Part shown: positions 16,927 through 25,013 of the stretch, in pieces | Layout: the number at the start of each line of letters is the position of its first letter | Numbering within the stretch: position 1 is the first letter of the stretch | NCBI RefSeq assembly: GCF_003031585.1 | Contig: NZ_PWAA01000012.1 | Coordinates: forward strand, 1 to 46,896 | Reading direction: 5' to 3' | Source: Thalassobius sp. I31.1 | Lineage (GTDB): Bacteria; Pseudomonadota; Alphaproteobacteria; Rhodobacterales; Rhodobacteraceae | DNA: 46,896 nucleotides | Made by a program: the position numbers and the translations under genes | Notes under the pieces: model-generated | The model's input: only the letters and a program-made list of their open reading frames with translations | What the model was told of the DNA's origin: nothing | Databases searched by the model: none

Positions 16927-19775
16927 CCCGCCTGCCCGCCCCCTGGGGAAGCCGCATCAATCGCGATAAACCTGTCTCTTTCCGCTTTGAAGGCACAAAA
17001 TTCACAGGCTTTGAAGGTGATGTCATCGCCTCATCCCTTGCCGCGAATGATCAGTGGATGCTGTCGCGCAGCTTCAAATATCACCGCCCGCGCGGCCTTA
17101 TGTCTATGGCCGGGTCCGAGGCGGATACCCTCGTGCAACTGCCCTCTGATCCCAACGTCCAGGCCGACCGCCACCAGATTTCTGAAGGGCTTCAGGTCAC
17201 CGCCCAGAACGTCAACGGATCCCTTGCCAACGACCGCGATGCTTTCATGGATAAGCTGGGCCGTTTCATGCCCGTTGGGTTTTATTACCGCACTTTCATG
17301 GGGCCAACACGCAACGCCTGGCTGAAATTCTGGGAACCTCTCATTCGTAAGAAAGCAGGCCTTGGTGTGCTGAATACTGATGCAACACATCAGGACTACG
17401 AAAAAGCGAACCTGTTTTGCGATCTGCTGGTGGTTGGTGGCGGCGCTGCTGGCCTGACCGCCGCGATTGAGGCAGCGGAAGCGGGCGCAGATGTGATCCT
17501 GGCCGAGATGGAGCCAGACATCGGCGGTGCCCTGACATATCGCCGCGACAGTTCTGATCTGCTGGACGATCTGCGCACCCGCGCGACGGCTTGCCCGACC
17601 CTGCGCATCATGACCGATACGCTGGTCAACGGCTGGTATGAAGACAACTGGCTGCCCTTGATCCGGGGCAATAAACTGTTCAAAACCCGCGCGGTCGAAG
17701 TCATCCTGGCCACCGGCGCGATTGAACAGCCCGCCACCTTCCGCAACAATGATCTGCCCGGGATCATGCTGGGCAGTGCTGCCCAACGCCTGATGCGCCA
17801 TTACGGCGTGAAACCCGGCAATCGTGCTGTGGTGCTGGCCGCAAATCCCGATGGCTATCGCGTGGCGCTTGATTTGCTGGACGCGGGCGTGGAACTTGCC
17901 GCTGTCGTCGATCCCCGTGCAGGCGGGTCCGGTGGTGATCTGGCGGATGCGTTGCGCAGAAAAGGCGTGAAAATCCTCACCGGTGACATCACGGGAGCCC
18001 AGGGCAAAAAACACCTGCAATCCGTTACCGTAAACGGGCAAAACATCCCCTGTGATCTGCTGGTCATGTCCGTTGGTTCCGTTCCCATGTGGCAACTCCC
18101 CTGCCAGGCTGGTGCCAAGCTCAGCTATGATCAGGACCACGCCCGTTTCAACCTGACCCTGCCCGACGCGCCCCTGAATATCGCCGGCTCAGTCAATGGC
18201 TTGTCCTCACATGATGCCGTCACCACGGATGCCATCCGCGCGGCCCATCAGGTGCTGGCGCGGCTTGATCTGCCGCACCGTGACATCGCCGGTGTTGAGG
18301 ACACCGAGGCCGCGTTTGCAAATTTTGAACCGACAATCACAGCCCACCCCAAAGGCAAAGATTTCATCGACCGGGATGAAGATATTCAGGTCAAAGATCT
18401 GCAAAACGCCACCAAAGAAGGTTACCGCGAGCTGGAGCTGATCAAACGTTTCACCACCGTCGGCATGGGCCCATCGCAGGGGCGACATTCGGCCCTGGCC
18501 ACTGCCCGGATCGTCGCGAAAGCCACTGATCGCAGCATCGCAGAAACCGGCGTCACCACCGCCCGCCCGCCCTTCGCACCTGAAACCCTGGGCGTCTTAT
18601 CCGGCCATCATCATCCGGCGGAACGGCGCACGGCATTGCACCAGGAACACCTGCGTCTTGGCGCGGACATGCGCCCGGTCGGGGCCTGGTGGCGGCCTTA
18701 TTTTTACGGCAACAAAATCAACGCCCGCCGCCTGATTGATGAAGAAGTGCAGGCCGTGCGCGAAAACGCGGGCGTGCTGGATGTCTCAACCCTTGGCGGG
18801 CTGGAAGTCCGCGGGCCGGATGCGGGCGAATTCCTTAACCGCATTTACACTATGGCCTATAAGAAACAGCCCGTCGGGCGCTGTCGCTATTGCCTGATGA
18901 CCAATGAAATGGGCACAGTGATCGATGATGGCGTCGCCCTGCGCCTGGCCGATGATCTTTACTATGTCACCGCAACCACCGGCGCGGTCGCGCGGGTCTA
19001 TGCGGATATGCTGTTCTGGAACGCACAATGGCAGCTGGATGTGGATGTGCTGAATGTCACCTCCGCTTTCTCGGGCTTCAACATCACCGGACCAAATGCA
19101 CGTCAGGTCGTTGAGGCGCTGAACAGCAATATCGACTTTTCCCGCGAAGGTTTCGCCTATCTCGAAGGGCGCGAAGGTCAGGTTGCGGGTGTCCCCGTGC
19201 GGGCCATGCGCATCGGCTTCACCGGTGAGCTGTCTTATGAACTGCACTGCCCATCCAGCCATGCCCTGACGCTATGGCAGGCGATCATGGAGGCCGGTAA
19301 ATCCGTCAACCTGCGCCCTTACGGTCTGGAAGCCAGCCGGATTCTGCGCCTTGAAAAAGGCCACATCCTGATTGGCCAGGACACAGATGCGCTGACCTCC
19401 CCGGATGAATTGGGGTTCGGCTGGGCCGTGTCAAAAACCAAACCCTTCTTCATTGGCAAACGCGCGATTGAAATGCGGCGCAACAAAGGACTGCCGCGTA
19501 AACTTGTCGGCCTCAGCTTTGATGCGCCCCGCGACAGTCAGGACGTGCCACAGGAAAGTTGCCTTGTGCTGCGTGACAATGTGCCCGTGGGGCATGTGAC
19601 ATCCAGCCTCTGGTCACCGACGCTGAACAAGCACATCGCGCTGGCCTATGTGCATGGCGATGACAGCGACATCGGCACACAAGTCACGCTGAAATGCCGC
19701 AATGGAAAATTGCTGAACGCGCCGGTTGAGGGCCACGCCTTCTTTGATCCCGACAACAAACGGCAGGAGGTGTGA
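16923..19775 (+). CDS. soxA: sarcosine oxidase alpha subunit-like protein (SoxA/MgdC type)
   Basis: A 950-residue protein with the full SoxA layout. Residues 15-95 form a ferredoxin-like (Fer2_4) domain; about 165-480 is a pyridine-nucleotide-disulfide-type fold with L-L-V-V-G-G-G-A-A-G-L-T at 168-179 and A-T-G-A-I-E-Q-P; about 600-950 holds the GcvT folate-binding domains (I-G-F-T-G-E-L-S-Y-E-L-H). In the known complex this subunit binds NAD and THF, and THF receives the oxidised methyl group as 5,10-methylene-THF. It is translationally coupled to soxD by ATGA. No frameshift or truncation is seen. Confidence 0.9.
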   Translation: MTRLPAPWGSRINRDKPVSFRFEGTKFTGFEGDVIASSLAANDQWMLSRSFKYHRPRGLMSMAGSEADTLVQLPSDPNVQADRHQISEGLQVTAQNVNGSLANDRDAFMDKLGRFMPVGFYYRTFMGPTRNAWLKFWEPLIRKKAGLGVLNTDATHQDYEKANLFCDLLVVGGGAAGLTAAIEAAEAGADVILAEMEPDIGGALTYRRDSSDLLDDLRTRATACPTLRIMTDTLVNGWYEDNWLPLIRGNKLFKTRAVEVILATGAIEQPATFRNNDLPGIMLGSAAQRLMRHYGVKPGNRAVVLAANPDGYRVALDLLDAGVELAAVVDPRAGGSGGDLADALRRKGVKILTGDITGAQGKKHLQSVTVNGQNIPCDLLVMSVGSVPMWQLPCQAGAKLSYDQDHARFNLTLPDAPLNIAGSVNGLSSHDAVTTDAIRAAHQVLARLDLPHRDIAGVEDTEAAFANFEPTITAHPKGKDFIDRDEDIQVKDLQNATKEGYRELELIKRFTTVGMGPSQGRHSALATARIVAKATDRSIAETGVTTARPPFAPETLGVLSGHHHPAERRTALHQEHLRLGADMRPVGAWWRPYFYGNKINARRLIDEEVQAVRENAGVLDVSTLGGLEVRGPDAGEFLNRIYTMAYKKQPVGRCRYCLMTNEMGTVIDDGVALRLADDLYYVTATTGAVARVYADMLFWNAQWQLDVDVLNVTSAFSGFNITGPNARQVVEALNSNIDFSREGFAYLEGREGQVAGVPVRAMRIGFTGELSYELHCPSSHALTLWQAIMEAGKSVNLRPYGLEASRILRLEKGHILIGQDTDALTSPDELGFGWAVSKTKPFFIGKRAIEMRRNKGLPRKLVGLSFDAPRDSQDVPQESCLVLRDNVPVGHVTSSLWSPTLNKHIALAYVHGDDSDIGTQVTLKCRNGKLLNAPVEGHAFFDPDNKRQEV

Positions 19776-19777
19776 TC

Positions 19778-20320
19778 ATGAAAACCTTCCCTCTCTCTCC
19801 CGGTGGTGCGGCGGATAATGTCACCTTGATCGATGACGTTATCACCCTGACAGATCTCACCCCCCTGCCCCGTTTCGGTCTGAAAGGCCGGGGATCAGCC
19901 GCCTGGCTGCAAGCACAGGGCCGCCCTCTGCCGCAGATCAACCAGATCGCAAGTGGCGTGCTGCGCCTTGGCAGGGAGGATCTGGTTGTTGTTGAAGCTG
20001 CCGACGATCTGCGCGCTGCCTGGCACGCAGCCCCTGCCCCCAAAGGCTACAACGCCTGGCGCGAAGAAACCTGGGCCTGGATGCATCTGTCCGGCCAGCA
20101 CCTGGGTGATGTGCTTGCAAAGATCTGTCCGGTTGATCTTTCCCCCGCCGCCTTCAAAGACAATCAGATCGCCCAGACCCGCGTGGGTTATCTTGAGGCC
20201 ATCATCTGGCGTCACACCTTTGAGGGCCGCGAAGGGTTTTCTGTGTTCTTTGACATTGCCGCCACCGCGTTTTTTGCCAATGCTGTCACCACAGCCGCCC
20301 GTGAGTTCAGCGAAGGATAA
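19778..20320 (+). CDS. soxG: sarcosine oxidase gamma subunit-like protein
   Basis: A 180-residue protein following soxA by two bases. I place the start at the ATG at 19778 because AGGAGG at 19765-19770 lies seven bases upstream; the in-frame GTG at 19772 is too close to that site. Family features include L-P-R-F-G-L-K-G-R-G-S-A-A-W-L near the N-terminus and the F-F-D-I-A-A-T segment near the end. SoxG is a GcvT/YgfZ-fold subunit required for assembly and stability of the tetramer and has no known catalysis of its own. SoxG proteins diverge fast, so the call leans partly on gene order. Confidence 0.82.
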   Translation: MKTFPLSPGGAADNVTLIDDVITLTDLTPLPRFGLKGRGSAAWLQAQGRPLPQINQIASGVLRLGREDLVVVEAADDLRAAWHAAPAPKGYNAWREETWAWMHLSGQHLGDVLAKICPVDLSPAAFKDNQIAQTRVGYLEAIIWRHTFEGREGFSVFFDIAATAFFANAVTTAAREFSEG

Positions 20321-20323
20321 TCC

Positions 20324-21289
20324 ATGAAGAACCCCGTCACCATTCTGCACACCAATAATCCTGATGCCTCCCGTGATGTGCTGGCGAAATCCCACCCGGA
20401 TCTGCCCATTCACACCTGCGACAGCTATGACGCCCTGCCCGCGATGATCACAGAAACCGGGGCAGAGGTTGTCTATTCCGTACGTTTCGCAGGCACTCCG
20501 GGGTTCCCCCGCCCCGCGCTGATCGACGCGCCTACGGTGAAATGGGTTTCAATCGGCGGGTCCGGCACGGATCATATGAACCCCTGGAACCCGGAAACCC
20601 TGACTGTCACCAATGCCGCAGGCGTCGCCGCAGATATGATGGCGGAATATGCGCTTGGGGCGATGCTGCATTTCTCGCTGAACATCCCCGGGTTCAAAGC
20701 CGCCCAGGCACAGAAAACCTGGACGCGCGGCAAAGTCGAACCCATCGCTGGCAAAACTGTTCTGATCCTGGGGCTGGGGCAAACCGGCCTGGCCGTCGCC
20801 GCACGCAGCAAAGCCATGGGCCTGAACACCATCGGCGTACGCGCCCGCCCGAAAGACACGCCCCATGTGGATGAGGTCCACGGAATGGATGCGCTGCCCG
20901 ACCTCTGGTCCCGCGCTGATTTCATCGTCTGCTGTGTGCCCCTGCTCGACAGCACACACGGGCTTGTGGGTGCGAGCGCCTTCCAGGCGATGAAGGAAAC
21001 AGCGGTGATCATCGACGTGTCGCGCGGCGGTGTGATTGACGAGGTCCCGCTGATCAAAGCCCTGCAAGGGAACACAATCCGTGGCGCGGCGCTGGATGTC
21101 TTCACCATCGAGCCCCTGCCCGGGGATCATCCGCTCTGGACTGCCGAGAACACCATCATCACGCCGCATTGTTCTTCCGTCTATGACGGCTGGGATCTGA
21201 AATCGGTCGAAATGTTCGCGGATAATCTCTGGCGCTATCGCCGGGATGAGACACTGTTAAATATCGTTAATCCTGAAAGAGGATACTAA
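20324..21289 (+). CDS. D-isomer specific 2-hydroxyacid dehydrogenase family protein
   Basis: A 321-residue NAD(P)-dependent oxidoreductase. The Rossmann motif G-L-G-Q-T-G lies at residues 150-155, and the catalytic Arg/Glu/His set of the family appears as R234 (V-S-R-G-G-V-I-D), E263 (F-T-I-E-P-L-P) and H282 (T-P-H-C-S-S-V). It would interconvert a 2-oxoacid and the D-2-hydroxyacid; glyoxylate/hydroxypyruvate reductases are close relatives. AAGGAT precedes the ATG, three bases after soxG. Placed among methyl-amine genes it could reduce the glyoxylate-type acid released on deamination, but the substrate is not determined. Confidence 0.82.
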   Translation: MKNPVTILHTNNPDASRDVLAKSHPDLPIHTCDSYDALPAMITETGAEVVYSVRFAGTPGFPRPALIDAPTVKWVSIGGSGTDHMNPWNPETLTVTNAAGVAADMMAEYALGAMLHFSLNIPGFKAAQAQKTWTRGKVEPIAGKTVLILGLGQTGLAVAARSKAMGLNTIGVRARPKDTPHVDEVHGMDALPDLWSRADFIVCCVPLLDSTHGLVGASAFQAMKETAVIIDVSRGGVIDEVPLIKALQGNTIRGAALDVFTIEPLPGDHPLWTAENTIITPHCSSVYDGWDLKSVEMFADNLWRYRRDETLLNIVNPERGY

Positions 21290-21290
21290 C

Positions 21291-22829
21291 ATGGCACGAG
21301 AAAAACGCAGCGGCGGACGCCGGGGAAAAAGCGCACGCAGCGGTGGCGGGATCAATCAGCTGCCCTGGCAGACTGTGATGAACACCGCGCCAAAGACCGA
21401 ACTTCTGAACGAAGAACAGCTGGAAAAACTGCACGCCACATCCATGCGCATCCTGTCTGAGGCCGGTATTCGCGTCATGGGTGACAACGTCATGGATCTG
21501 TTTGAGAAAGCAGGCGCCATTGTCGATCGCGACACCAAGACCATCCGCATGGATGAAAGCATCGTCAATGAGGCACTGAAAACCGTGCCGGAAACCTTCA
21601 CCCTGACGGCGCGCAACCCGGCGAAACGCATCACCCTGGGTGGGGATCACGTGAATTTCGGCCTGGTCGCAGGCCCGCCCAATGTGCATGACTGCATAAA
21701 CGGGCGGCGTCCGGGGAACTATGAAGATTACTGCAACTTCATCAAACTCGCCCATCATTTCAACGCCATTCACCTGATCGGCAACCAGGTGATCGCACCA
21801 CAGGAAATGCCTGCAAATAACCGCCATCTGGATACCTATAACGCCAATCTGACCTATTCAGATCTCAGCTTCCACGCCACCGCCATTGGCCGGGGCCGCG
21901 CGATGGACGGGATCAATATGATGGCGATTTCACGCGGCATCAGCGTTGAGGAAATGTGCAAGGATCCGGGCCTGATCACCATTATTTCCGTCAACTCCCC
22001 GCGCCTCTTTGATGACGCGATGGGGGACGGCCTTATTGCTATGGCAGAACATGGCCAGCCGGTGACCATCACGCCGTTCACCCTGATGGGTGCGATGACA
22101 CCCGTGACCCTGCCCGCAGCGCTCGCCCAGCAAAACGCCGAAGCCCTGTTCGGTGTCACCCTGACCCAGCTGGTCAATCCCGGCACGCCGGTGATGTATG
22201 GGTCTTTCACCTCTAACGTGGATATGAAATCCGGCGCGCCCGCCTTTGGCACCCCGGAAAACAGCAAGGCAAACATGATCTCGGGGCAGCTGTGTCGCCG
22301 CTATGGTATCCCTTACCGTACTTCAAACGCCAATGCGTCGAATGCCGTCGATCTTCAGGCCGCTTATGAAACCATGATGGCCACCTGGGGCGCGGTTCTG
22401 GGCGGGGCGAACCTTGTGTATCATGCCGCCGGCTGGCTGGAAGGCGGCCTGACTGCGTCATATGAGAAATTCGTCATGGATGTTGAGATCATCCAGAACA
22501 TGATGGAATTCCTCAAACCTCTGAAGTTCGATGACGCGGAACTGGGCCTGGATACCATCAAAGACGTGCCCACCGGCGGGCATTTCTTTGGCACAGATCA
22601 CACCATGGAACGCTATCAGACCGCGTTTTATTCCCCCATGCTGTCCGACTGGCAGAACCACGGCGCCTGGGAAGCCGCCGGATCCAAAACCGCCCTGAAC
22701 CGGGCGACGGACATCTGGCAACAGGCCCTGCGCGAATATGAAACCCCCGCGATGGATCCGGCCATCCGCGAAGAGCTTGACGCCTATATGGCAAAGCGCA
22801 AAGAAGAGATCGGCACAGAAGAGCCCTGA
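21291..22829 (+). CDS. trimethylamine methyltransferase (MttB) superfamily protein, non-pyrrolysine
   Basis: A 512-residue TIM-barrel methyltransferase of the MttB superfamily. The first 25 residues are a basic Arg/Lys/Gly tail, then N-E-E-Q-L-E-K-L-H and D-N-V-M-D-L-F-E-K-A-G begin the family region. The late L-V-Y-H-A-A-G-W-L-E-G-G-L-T-A-S-Y-E-K-F is typical. There is no in-frame TAG, so it is a non-Pyl member like the glycine betaine and proline betaine methyltransferases. These move a methyl group from a quaternary amine to a corrinoid protein. No corrinoid protein or reductive activase is encoded in the window. GAGGA precedes the ATG. Quaternary amine demethylation feeding sox is the simplest idea. 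Confidence 0.82.
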   Translation: MAREKRSGGRRGKSARSGGGINQLPWQTVMNTAPKTELLNEEQLEKLHATSMRILSEAGIRVMGDNVMDLFEKAGAIVDRDTKTIRMDESIVNEALKTVPETFTLTARNPAKRITLGGDHVNFGLVAGPPNVHDCINGRRPGNYEDYCNFIKLAHHFNAIHLIGNQVIAPQEMPANNRHLDTYNANLTYSDLSFHATAIGRGRAMDGINMMAISRGISVEEMCKDPGLITIISVNSPRLFDDAMGDGLIAMAEHGQPVTITPFTLMGAMTPVTLPAALAQQNAEALFGVTLTQLVNPGTPVMYGSFTSNVDMKSGAPAFGTPENSKANMISGQLCRRYGIPYRTSNANASNAVDLQAAYETMMATWGAVLGGANLVYHAAGWLEGGLTASYEKFVMDVEIIQNMMEFLKPLKFDDAELGLDTIKDVPTGGHFFGTDHTMERYQTAFYSPMLSDWQNHGAWEAAGSKTALNRATDIWQQALREYETPAMDPAIREELDAYMAKRKEEIGTEEP

Positions 22830-22836
22830 TTTTCAT

Positions 22837-22860
22837 GGGGTGCGCCTGCCTGCGCGCCCC
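22837..22860 (+). promoter_or_regulatory. GC-rich hairpin between mttB-like and CHMI-like genes
   Basis: GGGGTGCGC and GCGCGCCCC pair over nine positions (one G-U) around CTGCCT, seven bases after the methyltransferase stop and 25 before the next start. There is no T tract, so it is more likely an mRNA-stabilising or attenuating stem than a full terminator. Confidence 0.4.
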
Positions 22861-22885
22861 GCCTTTACATGACCGGAGAAACCCT

Positions 22886-23212
22886 ATGCCCCATGCTGAA
22901 CTGAAATATTCCAGCGATCTCACCCTGGATGCACCGGCGTTTTTGCGTGGGATCGAACAGGTTATTCAGCGCCATGATGCAGGGTCCGGTGAATGTAAGG
23001 GCCGCGCCTACCCGACGGATCTTTACCATCACAGCCATTGCCTGCTGCAACTGTCGATGCTGACCAAAGCGCATCGCGACAACACATTTACCCAGGCGTT
23101 GCTGGCAGACCTTAAAGCAGAAATGAAAAAGCACCTCCGGCAGAGGTGCTTTTTGTCGCTTGGGATTGCCTATTCAGACGACAATTACATCACAACAGAT
23201 CATCAGCCCTGA
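22886..23212 (+). CDS. 5-carboxymethyl-2-hydroxymuconate isomerase (CHMI) family protein
   Basis: A 108-residue protein starting M-P-H-A-E-L-K-Y-S-S-D-L. The N-terminal proline (P2 after Met removal) is the catalytic base of the tautomerase-fold CHMI family, and the length fits (HpaF-type proteins are about 110-125). It would tautomerise or isomerise an enol/oxo acid; a homoprotocatechuate pathway is not present here, so the true substrate differs or is unknown. GGAGA lies before the ATG at 22886. A perfect intrinsic terminator sits inside its last 30 codons, and the ORF overlaps the convergent maleate-isomerase-like gene by ten bases. Confidence 0.72.
   Translation: MPHAELKYSSDLTLDAPAFLRGIEQVIQRHDAGSGECKGRAYPTDLYHHSHCLLQLSMLTKAHRDNTFTQALLADLKAEMKKHLRQRCFLSLGIAYSDDNYITTDHQP
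23126..23154. terminator. perfect bidirectional terminator inside the CHMI-like gene
   Basis: AAAAAGCACCTC and GAGGTGCTTTTT form a 12-pair perfect stem around the five-base loop CGGCA, with a U tract on either strand. It lies 49 bases past the stop of the minus-strand gene and so is well placed to end that operon. On the plus strand it falls 58 bases before the CHMI-like stop codon, within coding sequence. Confidence 0.85.
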
Positions 23213-23949
23213 AGCAGGTCAAACAACCGTCCCGGCAATCCTGCGTGGTGGGGCAATGCCAATGCCTGCGCCACCGCAAACATCATCGCCTGATTGGATG
23301 TGACAACGGGTTTTCCCAGCGCGGCTTCGATCCGCGTGACTGCCTCAACAGATCGCATATCCGTGCAGCTTAAAACAATCGCCTCCGCCGCAGGATCATC
23401 CGCCTGGCAGGCCAGATCAAAAACCTCATCTGGGGTCAACTCACCCTGGCCATAATTGCCCAGCTCCCGCCCGACGTCAGCGCATTTCACGGTTTCAATG
23501 CCATTTGCCCGCAGGAAATCCTGCGCCTGCACGTTGATTTCCCCAAGATAGGGCGATGAAAACCCAACCTTTGTAACAGCCAGGGCCTGGATCGCAGCCA
23601 CCAGCGCACCCGCAGCCGTGAAACATTTAGCCCCGCTGCCCGCCTTAATATCGCACGCCAGATCCGCATCAAACGACGGGCCGTGGGTCAGGGTCGCGGA
23701 GGTACAGCCGTACAAAACCACATCCGGTCGCACACCGGAAATCATCCGCAGATCATGGGAAATATCCGATGCACCCAGCCCCGCCATCTGGTCGGAACCC
23801 GGGATTTCATCAACGTCATATCCCCCCATACGCTGAAAATGCACCGTGGTATCGGGGCAGCGCATCAGGTCCATATCGGCTTCCAGATTGGTGTTTGTGA
23901 AGGGCACCAGCACACCAATTTTCGCCCGCGTCCGGGTTTCATATGTCAT
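23203..23949 (-). CDS. maleate isomerase / arylmalonate decarboxylase-like protein (Asp/Glu racemase superfamily)
   Basis: A 248-residue enzyme with the twin-Cys active site of the superfamily: C82 in L-Y-G-C-T-S-A-T and C195 in V-L-S-C-T-D-M-R-S. The V-P-F-T-N-T-N-L-E-A-D N-terminal loop and the P-V-V-T-S-N-Q-A-M-M-F motif near 220 match the maleate cis-trans isomerase/AMDase branch rather than true racemases. It would isomerise a C4-like dicarboxylate or act on a related acid. Its ATG overlaps the aminotransferase stop (ATGA), so it is translationally coupled as the last gene of the minus-strand hyuAB operon. Confidence 0.8.
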   Translation of the reverse strand: MTYETRTRAKIGVLVPFTNTNLEADMDLMRCPDTTVHFQRMGGYDVDEIPGSDQMAGLGASDISHDLRMISGVRPDVVLYGCTSATLTHGPSFDADLACDIKAGSGAKCFTAAGALVAAIQALAVTKVGFSSPYLGEINVQAQDFLRANGIETVKCADVGRELGNYGQGELTPDEVFDLACQADDPAAEAIVLSCTDMRSVEAVTRIEAALGKPVVTSNQAMMFAVAQALALPHHAGLPGRLFDLLQG

Positions 23950-25013
23950 GACAAGACCTCCTTCAGCACGCTTATGCAGCGATCCATCACCGGTTTTTCA
24001 CAGATCGTCGCGCGCAGGCAATCTGACAAGCCGTAACCGCCCATGCCCCGCATCAAAAGCCCTTCGGCACGCAGGGCCGCATCCGCCTTTTGCGCAACTT
24101 CCGTGGAAGCAAAGCGCATCAGCACAAAGTTCGTATGACTTTGCGGTACATGCAGGCCAAGCCCGCGGCAGCCCTCTGCAAATTCATCGCGAATGGCGGC
24201 GGTACTCGCCACAGAATCGCGCATATGCGCCTGATCCCGCATCGCCGCCGTCGCCATAGCCTGCGATGGGATCGACACATTGTTCGGGTTCAGAAGCTTG
24301 CGCACTTCGCCCGCAATCGCCTGGGGAAACACCCCCCAGCCCACACGCGCGCCGGCCAGCCCGTAGGCCTTGGAAAAGGTCCGCATGACCACTGTGTCAC
24401 CACGGTCAACAAGGGCGAAGACCTCTGCCGGATCCTCCCGCGCGTCAGAGAATTCCGCATAGGCCTGATCGACCACCAGCAACACATCAGAACGCAGGTT
24501 CTCACGCAAACGGATGATCTCACTATTCGCAATCAGCGTGCCGGTCGGGTTGCCGGGATTACAGAGAAACACAATCTTCGTCGCAGGCGTCACCGCCGCC
24601 AGGATGTCATCAACGGAAACCGTCAGATCAACCTCCTGCGCCTTCACGTAAGCCGCCTGCACCTGGGCGCTGGCCGAGGCCACATAGGCATAGCCATAAT
24701 CCGTGCCCAGCACATGATCACCCGGCCCGACATAGGCGCGGATCAGACAGCCGATCAGTTCCATCGAACCAGCACCGCACAGGATATTTTCAGCAGAAAC
24801 ACCATGGACCTGTGCAATCGCAGCCCGCAACTCCGGCCAGTCCGGATCGGGGTACAGCGGCATATCATTCAGCACCGCCTGCGCAGCTTTCACCGCTGCG
24901 GGGCTCGCCGGAAAGGCGCTTTCATTCTGAGCAAGGGAAATGGTCCCCGCCCCACCCAGATCTGCCAGGGCATAGGCTGCCATGGCCTCAACATGTGGAA
25001 CAGATCGGATCAT
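23946..25013 (-). CDS. class I/II pyridoxal-phosphate aminotransferase (HisC-like)
   Basis: A 355-residue aminotransferase of fold type I. C-N-P-G-N-P-T-G lies at residues 151-158, D182-Q-A-Y is the PLP-ring Asp segment, and the Schiff-base lysine is K215 in T-F-S-K-A-Y-G-L-A-G-A-R-V-G; R-A-T-I near the end is the usual carboxylate-binding Arg region. It resembles histidinol-phosphate aminotransferase, but no his gene is nearby and both ends overlap neighbours (ATGA with hyuB and with the isomerase gene). A catabolic role on the amino acid freed by HyuA/HyuB is more likely. Confidence 0.82.
   Translation of the reverse strand: MIRSVPHVEAMAAYALADLGGAGTISLAQNESAFPASPAAVKAAQAVLNDMPLYPDPDWPELRAAIAQVHGVSAENILCGAGSMELIGCLIRAYVGPGDHVLGTDYGYAYVASASAQVQAAYVKAQEVDLTVSVDDILAAVTPATKIVFLCNPGNPTGTLIANSEIIRLRENLRSDVLLVVDQAYAEFSDAREDPAEVFALVDRGDTVVMRTFSKAYGLAGARVGWGVFPQAIAGEVRKLLNPNNVSIPSQAMATAAMRDQAHMRDSVASTAAIRDEFAEGCRGLGLHVPQSHTNFVLMRFASTEVAQKADAALRAEGLLMRGMGGYGLSDCLRATICEKPVMDRCISVLKEVLS

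Noticed and set aside
21291-22829. Possible pyrrolysine-type trimethylamine methyltransferase.
   Set aside because: The frame is open over the full family length with no in-frame TAG, and no pyl genes are present.
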